Shown: in pieces, positions 1 through 6,235 of the stretch
Numbering within the stretch: the stretch's first letter is position 1
Layout: each line of letters starts with the position of its first letter
NCBI GenBank assembly: GCA_027031875.1
Contig: JALVPH010000042.1
Coordinates: forward strand, 1-13,101
Direction: 5' to 3'
From: Candidatus Parcubacteria bacterium
GTDB lineage: Bacteria; Patescibacteriota; Minisyncoccia; Phycocordibacterales; UBA1006
DNA length: 13,101 nt
Notes under the pieces: generated by a model
Seen by the model: the letters and a program-made list of their open reading frames with translations, nothing else
Database searches by the model: none
Told to the model about the DNA's origin: nothing
Program-made: the position numbers and the translations under genes

Positions 1-24
1 GGGTAAAACCCTCGCCCGCCTTCT

Positions 25-57
25 AAAAAACACCTCGCATCAAGCGAAGTGTTTTTT
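25..57 (-). terminator. Terminator of the M23 peptidase gene, probably bidirectional
   Basis: A 14-bp arm (25-38) pairs with 44-57 around a 5-base loop, with one mismatch. The outer pairs are six A against six T, so transcription from either side makes a hairpin followed by a U-run. It starts directly after the minus-strand stop codon at 58-60. It can also end whatever gene lies to the left of the window; bases 1-24 are too short to identify that gene. Confidence 0.8.
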
Positions 58-1200
58 CTATCTAAGGAAATTTGGATTGATTTTTCTTCCTGTTCGTGAA
101 TCGACGATTTCGAAGTGGAGGTGCGTTCCTGCGTGAGAATTTCCACTCTTTGGTCGTGGGCGAACGTTTCCAGTATTTCCCATCGTTCCAATCTTCTGTC
201 CTTGCTCTACTCGCTGTCCTACTTTTACGAGCGTGCTCTTTAAGTGAGTGTAGCGAGTCTTCGTTCCATTACTATGTCGTATGAGCACATTGTTTCCGTA
301 TCCTCCCCCGCAGCGATAACTTCCGGTTCTACAATAGCTCACTACCCTCTCCACTACCCCACTTGCGGATGCAACAACTGGAGCTCCCCAATACTGACCG
401 TAATCTATTCCGTAGTGGAAGCCTCCTCGGCGAGGTCCGAACCAAGATGTTACTGTCCCTGCTGATGGTCGTGCATAGTATGAATTTTTCACACTCTTTG
501 AGGTTTTTCGGATAGCAAAAGCATTTTGCTTGTATCCTGATGATCCTTTTTCTTGTTTCTTAACTCCATTAGGTACAAGTATTTTATTTCCAATAATAAG
601 TTCACGATCGTCAGTGATATCGTTCGCTATTCGTATGTTATCTAGAGGAACGTCATAACGTTTTGCTATCCTGGAGAGTGTATCACCTTTACGTATTTTA
701 TGAAGAATTCCTGTTGTTGGGAGTATTCTCAACTTCTGCCCGGGATGAATATCTTTTGCTGATTTCAGATTGTTTTCCCATTTAATTGTATTCGTTGAAA
801 CAGCATACTCTTCTGCTATCTCTGAAAGTGTGTCACCGGGTTTTACTTCGTAGATTCGAATAGGGATTCCGTTTTCATCTACGATCTCAGTAAATTCTCC
901 TTCAGAAAGGTTACTGTATCCAATTTCATCGTATGGGATAGGGTGAATTGCGTCATCAATAACATTTGGGACAGCCAAGCCTCCCTTTCCAATATGTGTG
1001 AGAGGGCCCATATCACTTTTAACAACATCCAATGAAGAATTTTCATTATTTTCCGCAACCACATTCCCCCTCTGCCCAAGGAGAGGAACGAGGAAAAGAG
1101 CGAGGAATAGGAAAAGTGTTCCTGCTTTCCTCACCCCCTCTCGTTTCTGTTGTGAATGAAACATGCTCGAAGACTCGAGTTGTTTTCCTGTATCAGCCAT
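58..1200 (-). CDS. LysM-LysM-M23 family zinc endopeptidase (peptidoglycan hydrolase)
   Basis: Predicted wall hydrolase that cuts peptide cross-links in peptidoglycan from outside the membrane. Numbered from the start at 1200 (380 aa), it has one hydrophobic span at about 28-42 preceded by basic residues (signal anchor or signal peptide). Two LysM glycan-binding repeats follow, at about 117-161 and 166-211, each with the YEVKPGDTLSEIA-type core. A complete M23 (lysostaphin/NlpD-like) domain ends the protein at about 249-380. The zinc and catalytic residues are intact: H262 and D266 in HYGID, and H360 and H362 in HLHFE. The start is uncertain: the frame is open up to 1356, with other ATGs at 1230 and 1164. 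I prefer 1200 because an extended -10 box lies 10 bases upstream of it. The 1356 start would run into the divergent gene. The gene stands alone and ends in its own terminator. Function is confident from the domains; the biological target (self-wall remodelling or host contact) is unknown. Confidence 0.93.
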   Translation of the reverse strand: MADTGKQLESSSMFHSQQKREGVRKAGTLFLFLALFLVPLLGQRGNVVAENNENSSLDVVKSDMGPLTHIGKGGLAVPNVIDDAIHPIPYDEIGYSNLSEGEFTEIVDENGIPIRIYEVKPGDTLSEIAEEYAVSTNTIKWENNLKSAKDIHPGQKLRILPTTGILHKIRKGDTLSRIAKRYDVPLDNIRIANDITDDRELIIGNKILVPNGVKKQEKGSSGYKQNAFAIRKTSKSVKNSYYARPSAGTVTSWFGPRRGGFHYGIDYGQYWGAPVVASASGVVERVVSYCRTGSYRCGGGYGNNVLIRHSNGTKTRYTHLKSTLVKVGQRVEQGQKIGTMGNTGNVRPRPKSGNSHAGTHLHFEIVDSRTGRKINPNFLR

Positions 1201-1210
1201 GTACGCGAAA

Positions 1211-1219
1211 ATGATAGCA
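1211..1219 (-). promoter_or_regulatory. Extended -10 box for the M23 peptidase gene
   Basis: On the minus strand the sequence reads TGCTATCAT, an extended -10 (TGn plus a 5/6 match to TATAAT), 10 bases before the ATG at 1198-1200. No good -35 is seen 16-18 bases upstream, which is tolerated by extended -10 promoters. There is no Shine-Dalgarno sequence before the ATG. A second weaker option is AATACT (minus strand, 1236-1241), 5 bases before the ATG at 1228-1230. Confidence 0.4.
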
Positions 1220-1239
1220 ACATTTTTCATAAAGGAGTA

Positions 1240-1268
1240 TTGACATAGATGTTGATTTATGTTAAATT
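1240..1268 (+). promoter_or_regulatory. Possible upstream promoter with consensus -35
   Basis: A perfect TTGACA at 1240-1245 is followed after 17 bases by TAAATT (1263-1268, 4/6 match to TATAAT). If used, it would give the 1331 gene a leader of about 55 bases containing the inverted repeat at 1273-1297. It may equally be a chance match in AT-rich divergent sequence, since a second promoter sits closer to the gene. Confidence 0.3.
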
Positions 1269-1272
1269 GGAC

Positions 1273-1297
1273 ACAAGGAAAATGTTGTTTTCCTTGT
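1273..1297 (+). repeat. 10-bp perfect inverted repeat in the divergent control region
   Basis: ACAAGGAAAA (1273-1282) and TTTTCCTTGT (1288-1297) are perfect complements around a 5-base centre. The right arm overlaps the putative -35 (1294-1299) of the 1331 gene, so as DNA it could be an operator for a dimeric regulator. As RNA from the upstream TTGACA promoter it would be a weak hairpin followed by a pyrimidine-rich tract, like an attenuator. Both readings are inference; the symmetry itself is plain. Confidence 0.5.
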
Positions 1298-1323
1298 TTC
1301 TTTCTCCTTTTTCGTGCTACACT
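1294..1323 (+). promoter_or_regulatory. Leaderless-type promoter of the 1331 gene
   Basis: TTGTTT (1294-1299) and an extended -10, TGC plus TACACT (1315-1323), are separated by 18 bases between hexamers. The -10 ends 7 bases before the ATG at 1331, so transcription would start at or one base from the initiation codon. No ribosome binding site is present. Confidence 0.5.
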
Positions 1324-1330
1324 TACCCCG

Positions 1331-1588
1331 ATGAATGAGAAGAAAATCCTACACACATCATTCCTTGATGGGGATATTATGGTATCCGATAGTTTTGTGT
1401 TTAATGGGAAAGAGTACCTCCTCCTCTCAATAACAGAAGACGGAGAGGGGAAGCAAACATTGAGACTACTTGGAATTTCTCGTGGAAACCTTGGAAAGGT
1501 GTACCTCGTGAAGAAGGAGGATCTAGAGCATCATTGGGGAGAGCCCGATTTGGAAACACTTATCCAGTCATCACTTCTCACTTCTTAA
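1331..1588 (+). CDS. Small orphan protein, 85 aa, function unknown
   Basis: I do not recognise this protein. It is 85 aa, soluble, with no signal peptide, membrane span or cysteine. The first half reads as alternating beta strands (HTSFLDGDIMVSDSFVFNGKEYLLLSI) and the rest as a charged turn, another strand and a C-terminal helix, so a small beta-rich fold is likely. The frame is open upstream to 1259, but the start at 1331 is chosen because it follows a promoter-like extended -10 by 7 bases, and because the upstream residues are unlike protein (Cys/Phe-rich). The stop at 1586-1588 lies 38 bases before the large gene at 1627 with no terminator between, so the two are probably co-transcribed. 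Codon use matches the neighbours. Confidence 0.7.
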   Translation: MNEKKILHTSFLDGDIMVSDSFVFNGKEYLLLSITEDGEGKQTLRLLGISRGNLGKVYLVKKEDLEHHWGEPDLETLIQSSLLTS

Positions 1589-1626
1589 TATTATCTCACA
1601 CAGATTACTCACTAATGTAACATCTT

Positions 1627-4600
1627 ATGGACACTACTATGAATTCACAAAACAACGGAGCGACACCTCGTCACGAGCGCATTATGAATGCGAAGAGCGA
1701 AATCCATTCTGTCATTGATCGTATTTTTGATATTCAGTGGAAAGATCTCGATACTGCATCAGGAAACCGTTTTATCGAGACAGGAGGAAACGCTTTTGAC
1801 CCGGCTTTTGAAGCAACTGAACAGGAGAAGCAGAATATTGAAGAGCAAAAAGCACAACTTCACGATGCAGTTGAACTCTATAAGCTCGAGCACTACAAAG
1901 CAATTTGGGATGAACTGCTCGAACACTTTCGTCGTGAGAAGAGGAAGGCAGAGCAACACAACGATGATGCTCGGCTCAACGAGCTGAGAGCGCTCTTTGA
2001 GTCCGCAAAACGTGCGTTCGATGAGATTATCGCTGTTGTTGCAGAACTTCACGGAGATACGAGTGAAGAGTCGCAAGAGGCGAGAGCTGCATTCGCTCAT
2101 AAAGCTGGTGAGCTAAAACAGCGTATTGAGCAGGATTTGGGAGAGCATACAGACGCGAATGAACCTAACGAGAATGAACTCAATCAACGCACAAAGCATG
2201 AGGAAGAAAATCAACCTACCTCTCAACCTATGGAAGAAAGAATGAATTCTCGTCCTTCTGGAAGAGAGAGTGTGAAAGGAGAGCAAACAACAGAAGGCAA
2301 AGAGACATCTTCTTCATCAACATGGGAATTAGATACAAAGAATGAAACGATACGAAAAATCAAGGAAAATAGGAGCGCTGCTGCCCTCCTCGTCCTCCTC
2401 GAGTATGAGTACCTCCCTAACGCTACGGAAAATGTCGATGTTGAAAAACTTGTAGAGAGAGTGCTCAAAGAGTATCACTCAGTTGATGAGGTAGAGCGCG
2501 ATCTTATGCGCGTGCTCAACGATCGACTTGGTCACGAAGAGCGAATGAAACATCGTTGGGATGGATATCAGGTTCTCCTTGATGCACTTCGCCCGCTTTT
2601 TGAAGCAAAGGCAGAAAGCGCGGGGCAGTCGATGAACCCTGAATCATCTCGCGATGGGGGAAATGCTCTCGGAGAACAAGCTCCTGCTGGAAGCCAAGAA
2701 GAGGGAGAGCAGAATGGAGAAAATGCGTCATCCAATAATCAGGAAAGCGGAGACGAACCTACAAATCCTAGTGCACAACCACCTCAACAGGAAAACGCTG
2801 CAGATAGAGAAAGGGGTGAGGAAGGTAACCCTGAGGGGAATGTACCTGCTTTACGAGAACAAGGAGGAGAGAATAGGAACGGAGAAGGCCAAGAAGGACA
2901 AGAGGGGAGAGAAATTCCGAGAGGAAACATTATGACGGCGCTTGAGAGGGCGAGAGAGTCTGCAACAAATAGAAAAATCAATTACATCAAGAAAGTGATG
3001 ACACAATTTGCAGACAAAGATCGTCTTATGACAAAGACTTCTAAAGGGTCTTACGCTAAACGAATTTTACGTTGGATAAACGCAAAAGATAATGATCAAG
3101 AACTTCACCAAAAGTATCTACGAGCACTTGAGCTTGCTCAGCGCCCTACGAACGAACTTACTGATGAGGAGAGGAAGTTCTTCCTATCGTTGGACCTTAG
3201 GCAGTTTGTGAATGAAAAGAGGTTAAAGAATGACGGTCTTCTTGATTCATATAGTCTCACAAAAGAATCGATTCGTCGTCTTGAAGATCACCTCATGAAT
3301 CTTGAGGCGAAGATTACTCGTGATGAAGTTAAGGATAGAAACTTTCTTGTAAAAGGATTTAATGAGTTTCGTGTTCTTTGGAGGAAGTTTAAGGTATGGC
3401 ACCAAAATCCAGAGAATAAGCGAGAGTTAAGGAAACGAATACGATTCTCCGCTCTCTCTGCAATAGGAACAACTCTTACAGGAGGATTCCTTGCTCCCGC
3501 ACTCTTTGGTCAGATTGCAGCGGCAAGCTTCGGGTCTCAAGCAATTCGTTTCGCAGGCAGCTACCTTGGAGGTGAGACATTCCGTAAGGTTTACGATGCA
3601 ACCGAAGGAAGAGATTTCCGTGAGAAATTTGTAAAGCTTAGAAAGTGGAGAGCAGAACAACTCAAGGAAGCAAGAGAAACAATCAAGGACCCAGAGTTAC
3701 TTAAGAAGAGGGTTGAGCAAATTACTCAAAGTTATAACGGACGACGCGATGAGCTTCTTAAGGATGAGATAGCGCGTGCGAAGAAGGTGAGAAAGCAACA
3801 AAATAGGCGTATCTGGGCTGACCGTATCGGACGAGTTGTAGGGGCATTTGCCGCTGCAGGGCTTGAACACTACATTCAGACGCATAATGCTCATGAGCAT
3901 GTTGAGCCTATAACTGCGGAGGAGATGAAACCAAAACCTCTCCCAGAACATGGTCCGGTTACCGATCTCCCTGATCATATTCGAGAATGGACTGGTCCGT
4001 TCCTAAAGGATGGTCACATAAAACCTGAATTGCTCACAAAAGATATCTTTATTAAACCTGGTGATGGGGTTACTCAAATTATGCAGAGACAATTGAGTGG
4101 AAATCCAGATCTTATGAAAGTATTTGGGATTCAAGATACCTCCCCTCTCACACTCAAGCATCTCGCGGAGAAACTCGGATACATTTCTGATAAGGGGCAA
4201 GTTCTCCTTAAGCTTAAACCAGATCATGGGTATCTCGTAACATACCTTGAGGCAGGTGGGAAGAAAATCCCTGCTATTATGGAGGTTGATAAGGCGGGAA
4301 ATCTCTTCGAGACACATATGCTTAGTGATGGGAAGTTGAGTATCGTCAATCATATAAAAAATACAGTAAGCCGTGTTGCGGAAACTGCTCAAACAGTTGA
4401 GAGACCTTGGGAGTACTTTGGAGACCCTAATCACCATGTTTCTAAGGTGGTTGAACACGTACAAAACGTAACAGATCATAGGGTGAATGTAGAGTATGGT
4501 GGTACAGGCGTGATTGACGGTGCAATGTCTCCTGATGTTTCTGATGTTCAGTATGGAGGAGCTGGTGTGATTGATCATACCTCTTCAACTGCTGATACTG

Positions 4601-4911
4601 TTCAATACGGCGGGGCAGGTGTTCTCCATCCAAAGGAAATTCCAACACAAGCTTCGATACCTCTTGAGAATAATCCAGTTCCTCCAACGATTCACAGTGC
4701 TGTGGAGAAGATAAAAGTGAAAGGAGATACAAGGATTAATGTAAACATTGTTGGTGGAATAGGAGGATTCTTTAAGAGAATATTTAATCCATTCTATACG
4801 AGACCTAGGTTTTACCCACAAACGATTCCTGTCTACGGGAGGAGAATTGTGAGTGGTATAGGTCGTGCTGCGAGAGACATTAGTTTCGGGCACGCACAAA
4901 ATACGCGGTAA
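1627..4911 (+). CDS. Large low-complexity membrane protein with YGG repeats, 1094 aa, function unknown
   Basis: I cannot assign a function. Residues ~1-170 are charged, strongly helical, probably coiled coil. Residues ~170-240 and 335-435 are low-complexity and rich in E, G, N, Q and S, with a helical segment between. Residues ~440-600 are helical and basic. A glycine- and alanine-rich hydrophobic stretch at ~605-637 is a probable membrane segment or hairpin; a second weaker one (GRVVGAFAAAGLEHYI) is at ~735-750. After these lies a folded-looking region (from ~807, starting IKPGDGVTQIMQRQL) and a hinge with three YGG repeats (955-1001). The tail (~1015-1094) is basic with a glycine-rich VGGIGGFF stretch. 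The start is the first ATG after an in-frame stop at 1618-1620; the next ATG is 1639. No ribosome binding site is visible. A terminator follows the stop directly. The layout suggests a long cytoplasmic region tethered to the membrane and a second globular part, as in scaffolding proteins, but that is inference. Confidence 0.85.
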   Translation: MDTTMNSQNNGATPRHERIMNAKSEIHSVIDRIFDIQWKDLDTASGNRFIETGGNAFDPAFEATEQEKQNIEEQKAQLHDAVELYKLEHYKAIWDELLEHFRREKRKAEQHNDDARLNELRALFESAKRAFDEIIAVVAELHGDTSEESQEARAAFAHKAGELKQRIEQDLGEHTDANEPNENELNQRTKHEEENQPTSQPMEERMNSRPSGRESVKGEQTTEGKETSSSSTWELDTKNETIRKIKENRSAAALLVLLEYEYLPNATENVDVEKLVERVLKEYHSVDEVERDLMRVLNDRLGHEERMKHRWDGYQVLLDALRPLFEAKAESAGQSMNPESSRDGGNALGEQAPAGSQEEGEQNGENASSNNQESGDEPTNPSAQPPQQENAADRERGEEGNPEGNVPALREQGGENRNGEGQEGQEGREIPRGNIMTALERARESATNRKINYIKKVMTQFADKDRLMTKTSKGSYAKRILRWINAKDNDQELHQKYLRALELAQRPTNELTDEERKFFLSLDLRQFVNEKRLKNDGLLDSYSLTKESIRRLEDHLMNLEAKITRDEVKDRNFLVKGFNEFRVLWRKFKVWHQNPENKRELRKRIRFSALSAIGTTLTGGFLAPALFGQIAAASFGSQAIRFAGSYLGGETFRKVYDATEGRDFREKFVKLRKWRAEQLKEARETIKDPELLKKRVEQITQSYNGRRDELLKDEIARAKKVRKQQNRRIWADRIGRVVGAFAAAGLEHYIQTHNAHEHVEPITAEEMKPKPLPEHGPVTDLPDHIREWTGPFLKDGHIKPELLTKDIFIKPGDGVTQIMQRQLSGNPDLMKVFGIQDTSPLTLKHLAEKLGYISDKGQVLLKLKPDHGYLVTYLEAGGKKIPAIMEVDKAGNLFETHMLSDGKLSIVNHIKNTVSRVAETAQTVERPWEYFGDPNHHVSKVVEHVQNVTDHRVNVEYGGTGVIDGAMSPDVSDVQYGGAGVIDHTSSTADTVQYGGAGVLHPKEIPTQASIPLENNPVPPTIHSAVEKIKVKGDTRINVNIVGGIGGFFKRIFNPFYTRPRFYPQTIPVYGRRIVSGIGRAARDISFGHAQNTR
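4489..4629 (+). repeat. Three tandem VxYGGxGV repeats inside the 1094-aa protein
   Basis: The peptides VEYGGTGVID (from V955), VQYGGAGVID (from V974) and VQYGGAGVLH (from V992) recur with periods of 19 and 18 residues (57 and 54 bases), separated by S/D/T-rich linkers. The codons differ between copies (for example GGTGGT, GGAGGA and GGCGGG for the GG pair), so the repeats are kept at protein level and are not a recent DNA duplication. Confidence 0.85.
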
Positions 4912-4938
4912 ACAAAAACCATCAAAAGGGTTTTTGTT
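4911..4938 (+). terminator. Terminator of the 1094-aa protein gene
   Basis: AACAAAAACC (4911-4920) pairs perfectly with GGTTTTTGTT (4929-4938) around an 8-base loop; the right arm supplies the T-run. It begins at the last base of the stop codon (4909-4911). Confidence 0.75.
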
Positions 4939-4959
4939 ATGGGATTGGATTGGAAAAGG

Positions 4960-4990
4960 TAGAGGGCGGCGCTTTCGGCGCCGCCCTCTA
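4960..4990 (-). terminator. Strong GC-rich terminator of the TraC-like gene
   Basis: A perfect 13-bp stem (4960-4972 with 4978-4990) with a 5-base loop reading CGAAA on the minus strand. It lies 6 bases past the minus-strand stop codon at 4997-4999 and is followed on that strand by CCTTTTCC. It is the most GC-rich hairpin of the window. Read from the plus strand it can act as a second barrier behind the 4911-4938 terminator. Confidence 0.8.
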
Positions 4991-4996
4991 TTTCAT

Positions 4997-5659
4997 CTAC
5001 TGAACTTTCGTAATATCTGGGACATTTCTATGACCTTCACCTGGATTAAACATTGTGTAGAACACCTCAATTGCTTGTTCTGTGTTGAGTGGTTCAGAAC
5101 GTATTCCCATCTGTTGAAGCCCTCCTTGCACGATGGCAATTCTCTGCTCAAGTTGACTTCTCTGTTCTTCAAATCGCTGGACTTCTTCATGGAATTTTTC
5201 TCTTTTTGATTTTCCACCAAAGAGATTAGAGAAAAATCCTCCACTCTTCTTCACTGTGAGTAATGTCCCCTTATAGGGAATCACAACAAAGAACTTCTTA
5301 TCCATAATGTTCACCGAACTCGTGAACCATTTGATGAATTCTATATATTCACGTGTTTGCACCCGCAGTAACTCTTCCTTCTGTTGCTGGAGTCGTCGCT
5401 CGAGTGTGAGGAGGTAGGGGCGCACATCGAAACGCCGTGATTGAACTGCAATTTGTATTGGGAATTCGAGTGAATTGAGAAAGGATTGAAACTGTGAAAT
5501 GAGCGCTTCCTGCTCCTCTTGAGATTTGAGTGCCATATTTACCGAGGAGGTGAGAAGGATTGCGCGGAGGGAGCCATCTCTTAACACAACAATTCCATCT
5601 CGAATCTCCTTAATAGGTATGAAGTCTTGTGTTTTTACCCCCTGATACTTTCTTGTCAT
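4997..5659 (-). CDS. TraC-like protein (VirB4 N-terminal-domain-like), 220 aa
   Basis: Resembles the short TraC-like proteins of CPR genomes, which correspond to the N-terminal, non-ATPase domain of VirB4/TraC type IV secretion proteins. Supporting features are the opening TQDFIPIKEIRDGIVVLRDG, the FxxFLNSLEFPIQIAVQSRRFD segment, a helical middle with a long charged coiled coil, and the closing LNTEQAIEVFYTMFNPGE, which matches the usual end of that domain. There is no P-loop, so it cannot hydrolyse ATP alone. Start: MTRKYQ at 5657-5659, supported by an extended -10 box 8 bases upstream; the open frame to 5743 would overlap the divergent PrgI gene. Divergent from that gene, it probably works with it at the inner face of the membrane. 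In many CPR genomes the partner ATPase is a separate gene; none is in this window. Recognition is from remembered family features, not a search. Confidence 0.75.
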   Translation of the reverse strand: MTRKYQGVKTQDFIPIKEIRDGIVVLRDGSLRAILLTSSVNMALKSQEEQEALISQFQSFLNSLEFPIQIAVQSRRFDVRPYLLTLERRLQQQKEELLRVQTREYIEFIKWFTSSVNIMDKKFFVVIPYKGTLLTVKKSGGFFSNLFGGKSKREKFHEEVQRFEEQRSQLEQRIAIVQGGLQQMGIRSEPLNTEQAIEVFYTMFNPGEGHRNVPDITKVQ

Positions 5660-5667
5660 ACACACGT

Positions 5668-5676
5668 ATCCTATCA
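5668..5676 (-). promoter_or_regulatory. Extended -10 box of the TraC-like gene
   Basis: On the minus strand TGATAGGAT (TGn plus TAGGAT) ends 8 bases before the ATG at 5657-5659. No Shine-Dalgarno sequence is present, so a leader of about 0-2 bases is expected. Confidence 0.45.
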
Positions 5677-5690
5677 CAACCAACATTTTC

Positions 5691-5718
5691 TTAAAAGAGT
5701 AGGGAAAACGTGTATAAT
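5691..5718 (+). promoter_or_regulatory. Leaderless promoter of the PrgI-family gene
   Basis: A perfect TATAAT (5713-5718) lies 6 bases before the ATG at 5725, with TTAAAA (5691-5696) 16 bases upstream as a weak -35. The usual 6-7 base distance from -10 to transcription start puts the first transcribed base on the A of ATG. The same TTAAAA stretch is at the -35 distance from the divergent TAGGAT box, so the two promoters would be mutually exclusive or co-controlled. Confidence 0.65.
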
Positions 5719-5724
5719 AGAAAT

Positions 5725-6147
5725 ATGCGTTTTGAAATTCCACAGTTTATTAATGTGCAAGATAAACTCTTCGGTCCATTTAGTTTTAAGCAGACGCTCT
5801 ACCTTGTAGGAGGGGGAGGGATTGTGTATGCGATCTACCGAACACTTCCAGGTATCTTTATGTTCATTCTTGGTGTTCCTGTTGCAGTACTTTCTATCGC
5901 GCTTGTGTTTTATAAGCCGAATGGGCGTGAATTTATTGACATGCTTGAAGCAGCATTTGTCTATGCAATGAGTGAGAAATTTTACCTTTGGAGGAGAAGG
6001 GAACCGAGGCAAGAGGTAAATGTTGAGAGGAAGAAGGCACGTATTCTCGCTCCAGGAGAACTTCCTAAGGATACGCGAAAGAAGATATCCGATCTCGCCT
6101 GGTCGCTCGATATTCTTGATTTCAATGCAGACACAGATGAAGAGTGA
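5725..6147 (+). CDS. PrgI family protein (VirB3-like T4SS membrane component), 140 aa
   Basis: PrgI-family proteins are small inner-membrane parts of type IV secretion and conjugation channels, related to VirB3, that work next to the VirB4 ATPase. Seen here: the family's opening MRFEIPQFINVQDKLFGPFS, two hydrophobic segments separated by a short turn (about 24-40 and 43-61), then the conserved (Y)KPNGREF(I)DMLEAAF region, a basic linker, and an acidic C-terminus. Length is normal for the family. The start at 5725 is decided by the TATAAT box six bases upstream; a GTG at 5710 would lie inside that box. It is divergent from the TraC-like gene. It stops with TGA; no clear terminator follows before the next gene 88 bases on. 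Confidence 0.88.
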   Translation: MRFEIPQFINVQDKLFGPFSFKQTLYLVGGGGIVYAIYRTLPGIFMFILGVPVAVLSIALVFYKPNGREFIDMLEAAFVYAMSEKFYLWRRREPRQEVNVERKKARILAPGELPKDTRKKISDLAWSLDILDFNADTDEE

Positions 6148-6182
6148 ACTATTTGATTTAAGGAACAGTGGTCACCAACGTA

Positions 6183-6209
6183 GCGTTCATTACTGAAACG
6201 CGTTATATT
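6183..6209 (+). promoter_or_regulatory. Imperfect inverted repeat and TATATT box before the Ig-like protein gene
   Basis: GCGTTCA (6183-6189) can pair with TGAAACGC (6194-6201) with one bulged base and a 4-base loop, and TATATT follows at 6204-6209, 26 bases before the ATG. It could be an operator plus -10 box or a weak end signal for the PrgI gene. No convincing -35 is seen. This is the only structure I see in the 88-base gap. Confidence 0.25.
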
Positions 6210-6235
6210 GTTACAGTTAGCCTCACTGCATTCAT

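Noticed and set aside
1..136. Frame open from base 2 beginning GKTLARLL, suggesting the end of an ATP-binding protein.
   Set aside because: It runs straight through the 25-57 hairpin and then antisense to the well-supported M23 gene. Another frame stops at 24-26 just before the hairpin. Eight codons are too few to choose.
1249..1338. A 29-codon ORF with AAAGGAG (1231-1237) upstream, ending across the ATG of the 1331 gene; possible leader peptide.
   Set aside because: The AAAGGAG lies upstream of the only plausible plus-strand promoters, so it would not be transcribed from them. The peptide is Phe/Leu-rich and passes through the inverted repeat. No other gene here uses a Shine-Dalgarno sequence.
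4003..4578. Minus-strand open frame of 191 codons.
   Set aside because: Antisense to the 1094-aa gene, Cys/Asn/Leu/Ile-rich composition without domain features, no promoter-like box; a shadow frame.
5060..5200. GGKSK in the TraC-like protein as a Walker A motif.
   Set aside because: The residue five places before GKS should be Gly, but the stretch reads SNLFGGKS, and no hydrophobic strand or Walker B follows. The protein is too short for the ATPase domain.
6169..6177. Palindrome TGGTCACCA after the PrgI gene as a regulator site.
   Set aside because: Only 4 bases per arm; expected by chance at this length.
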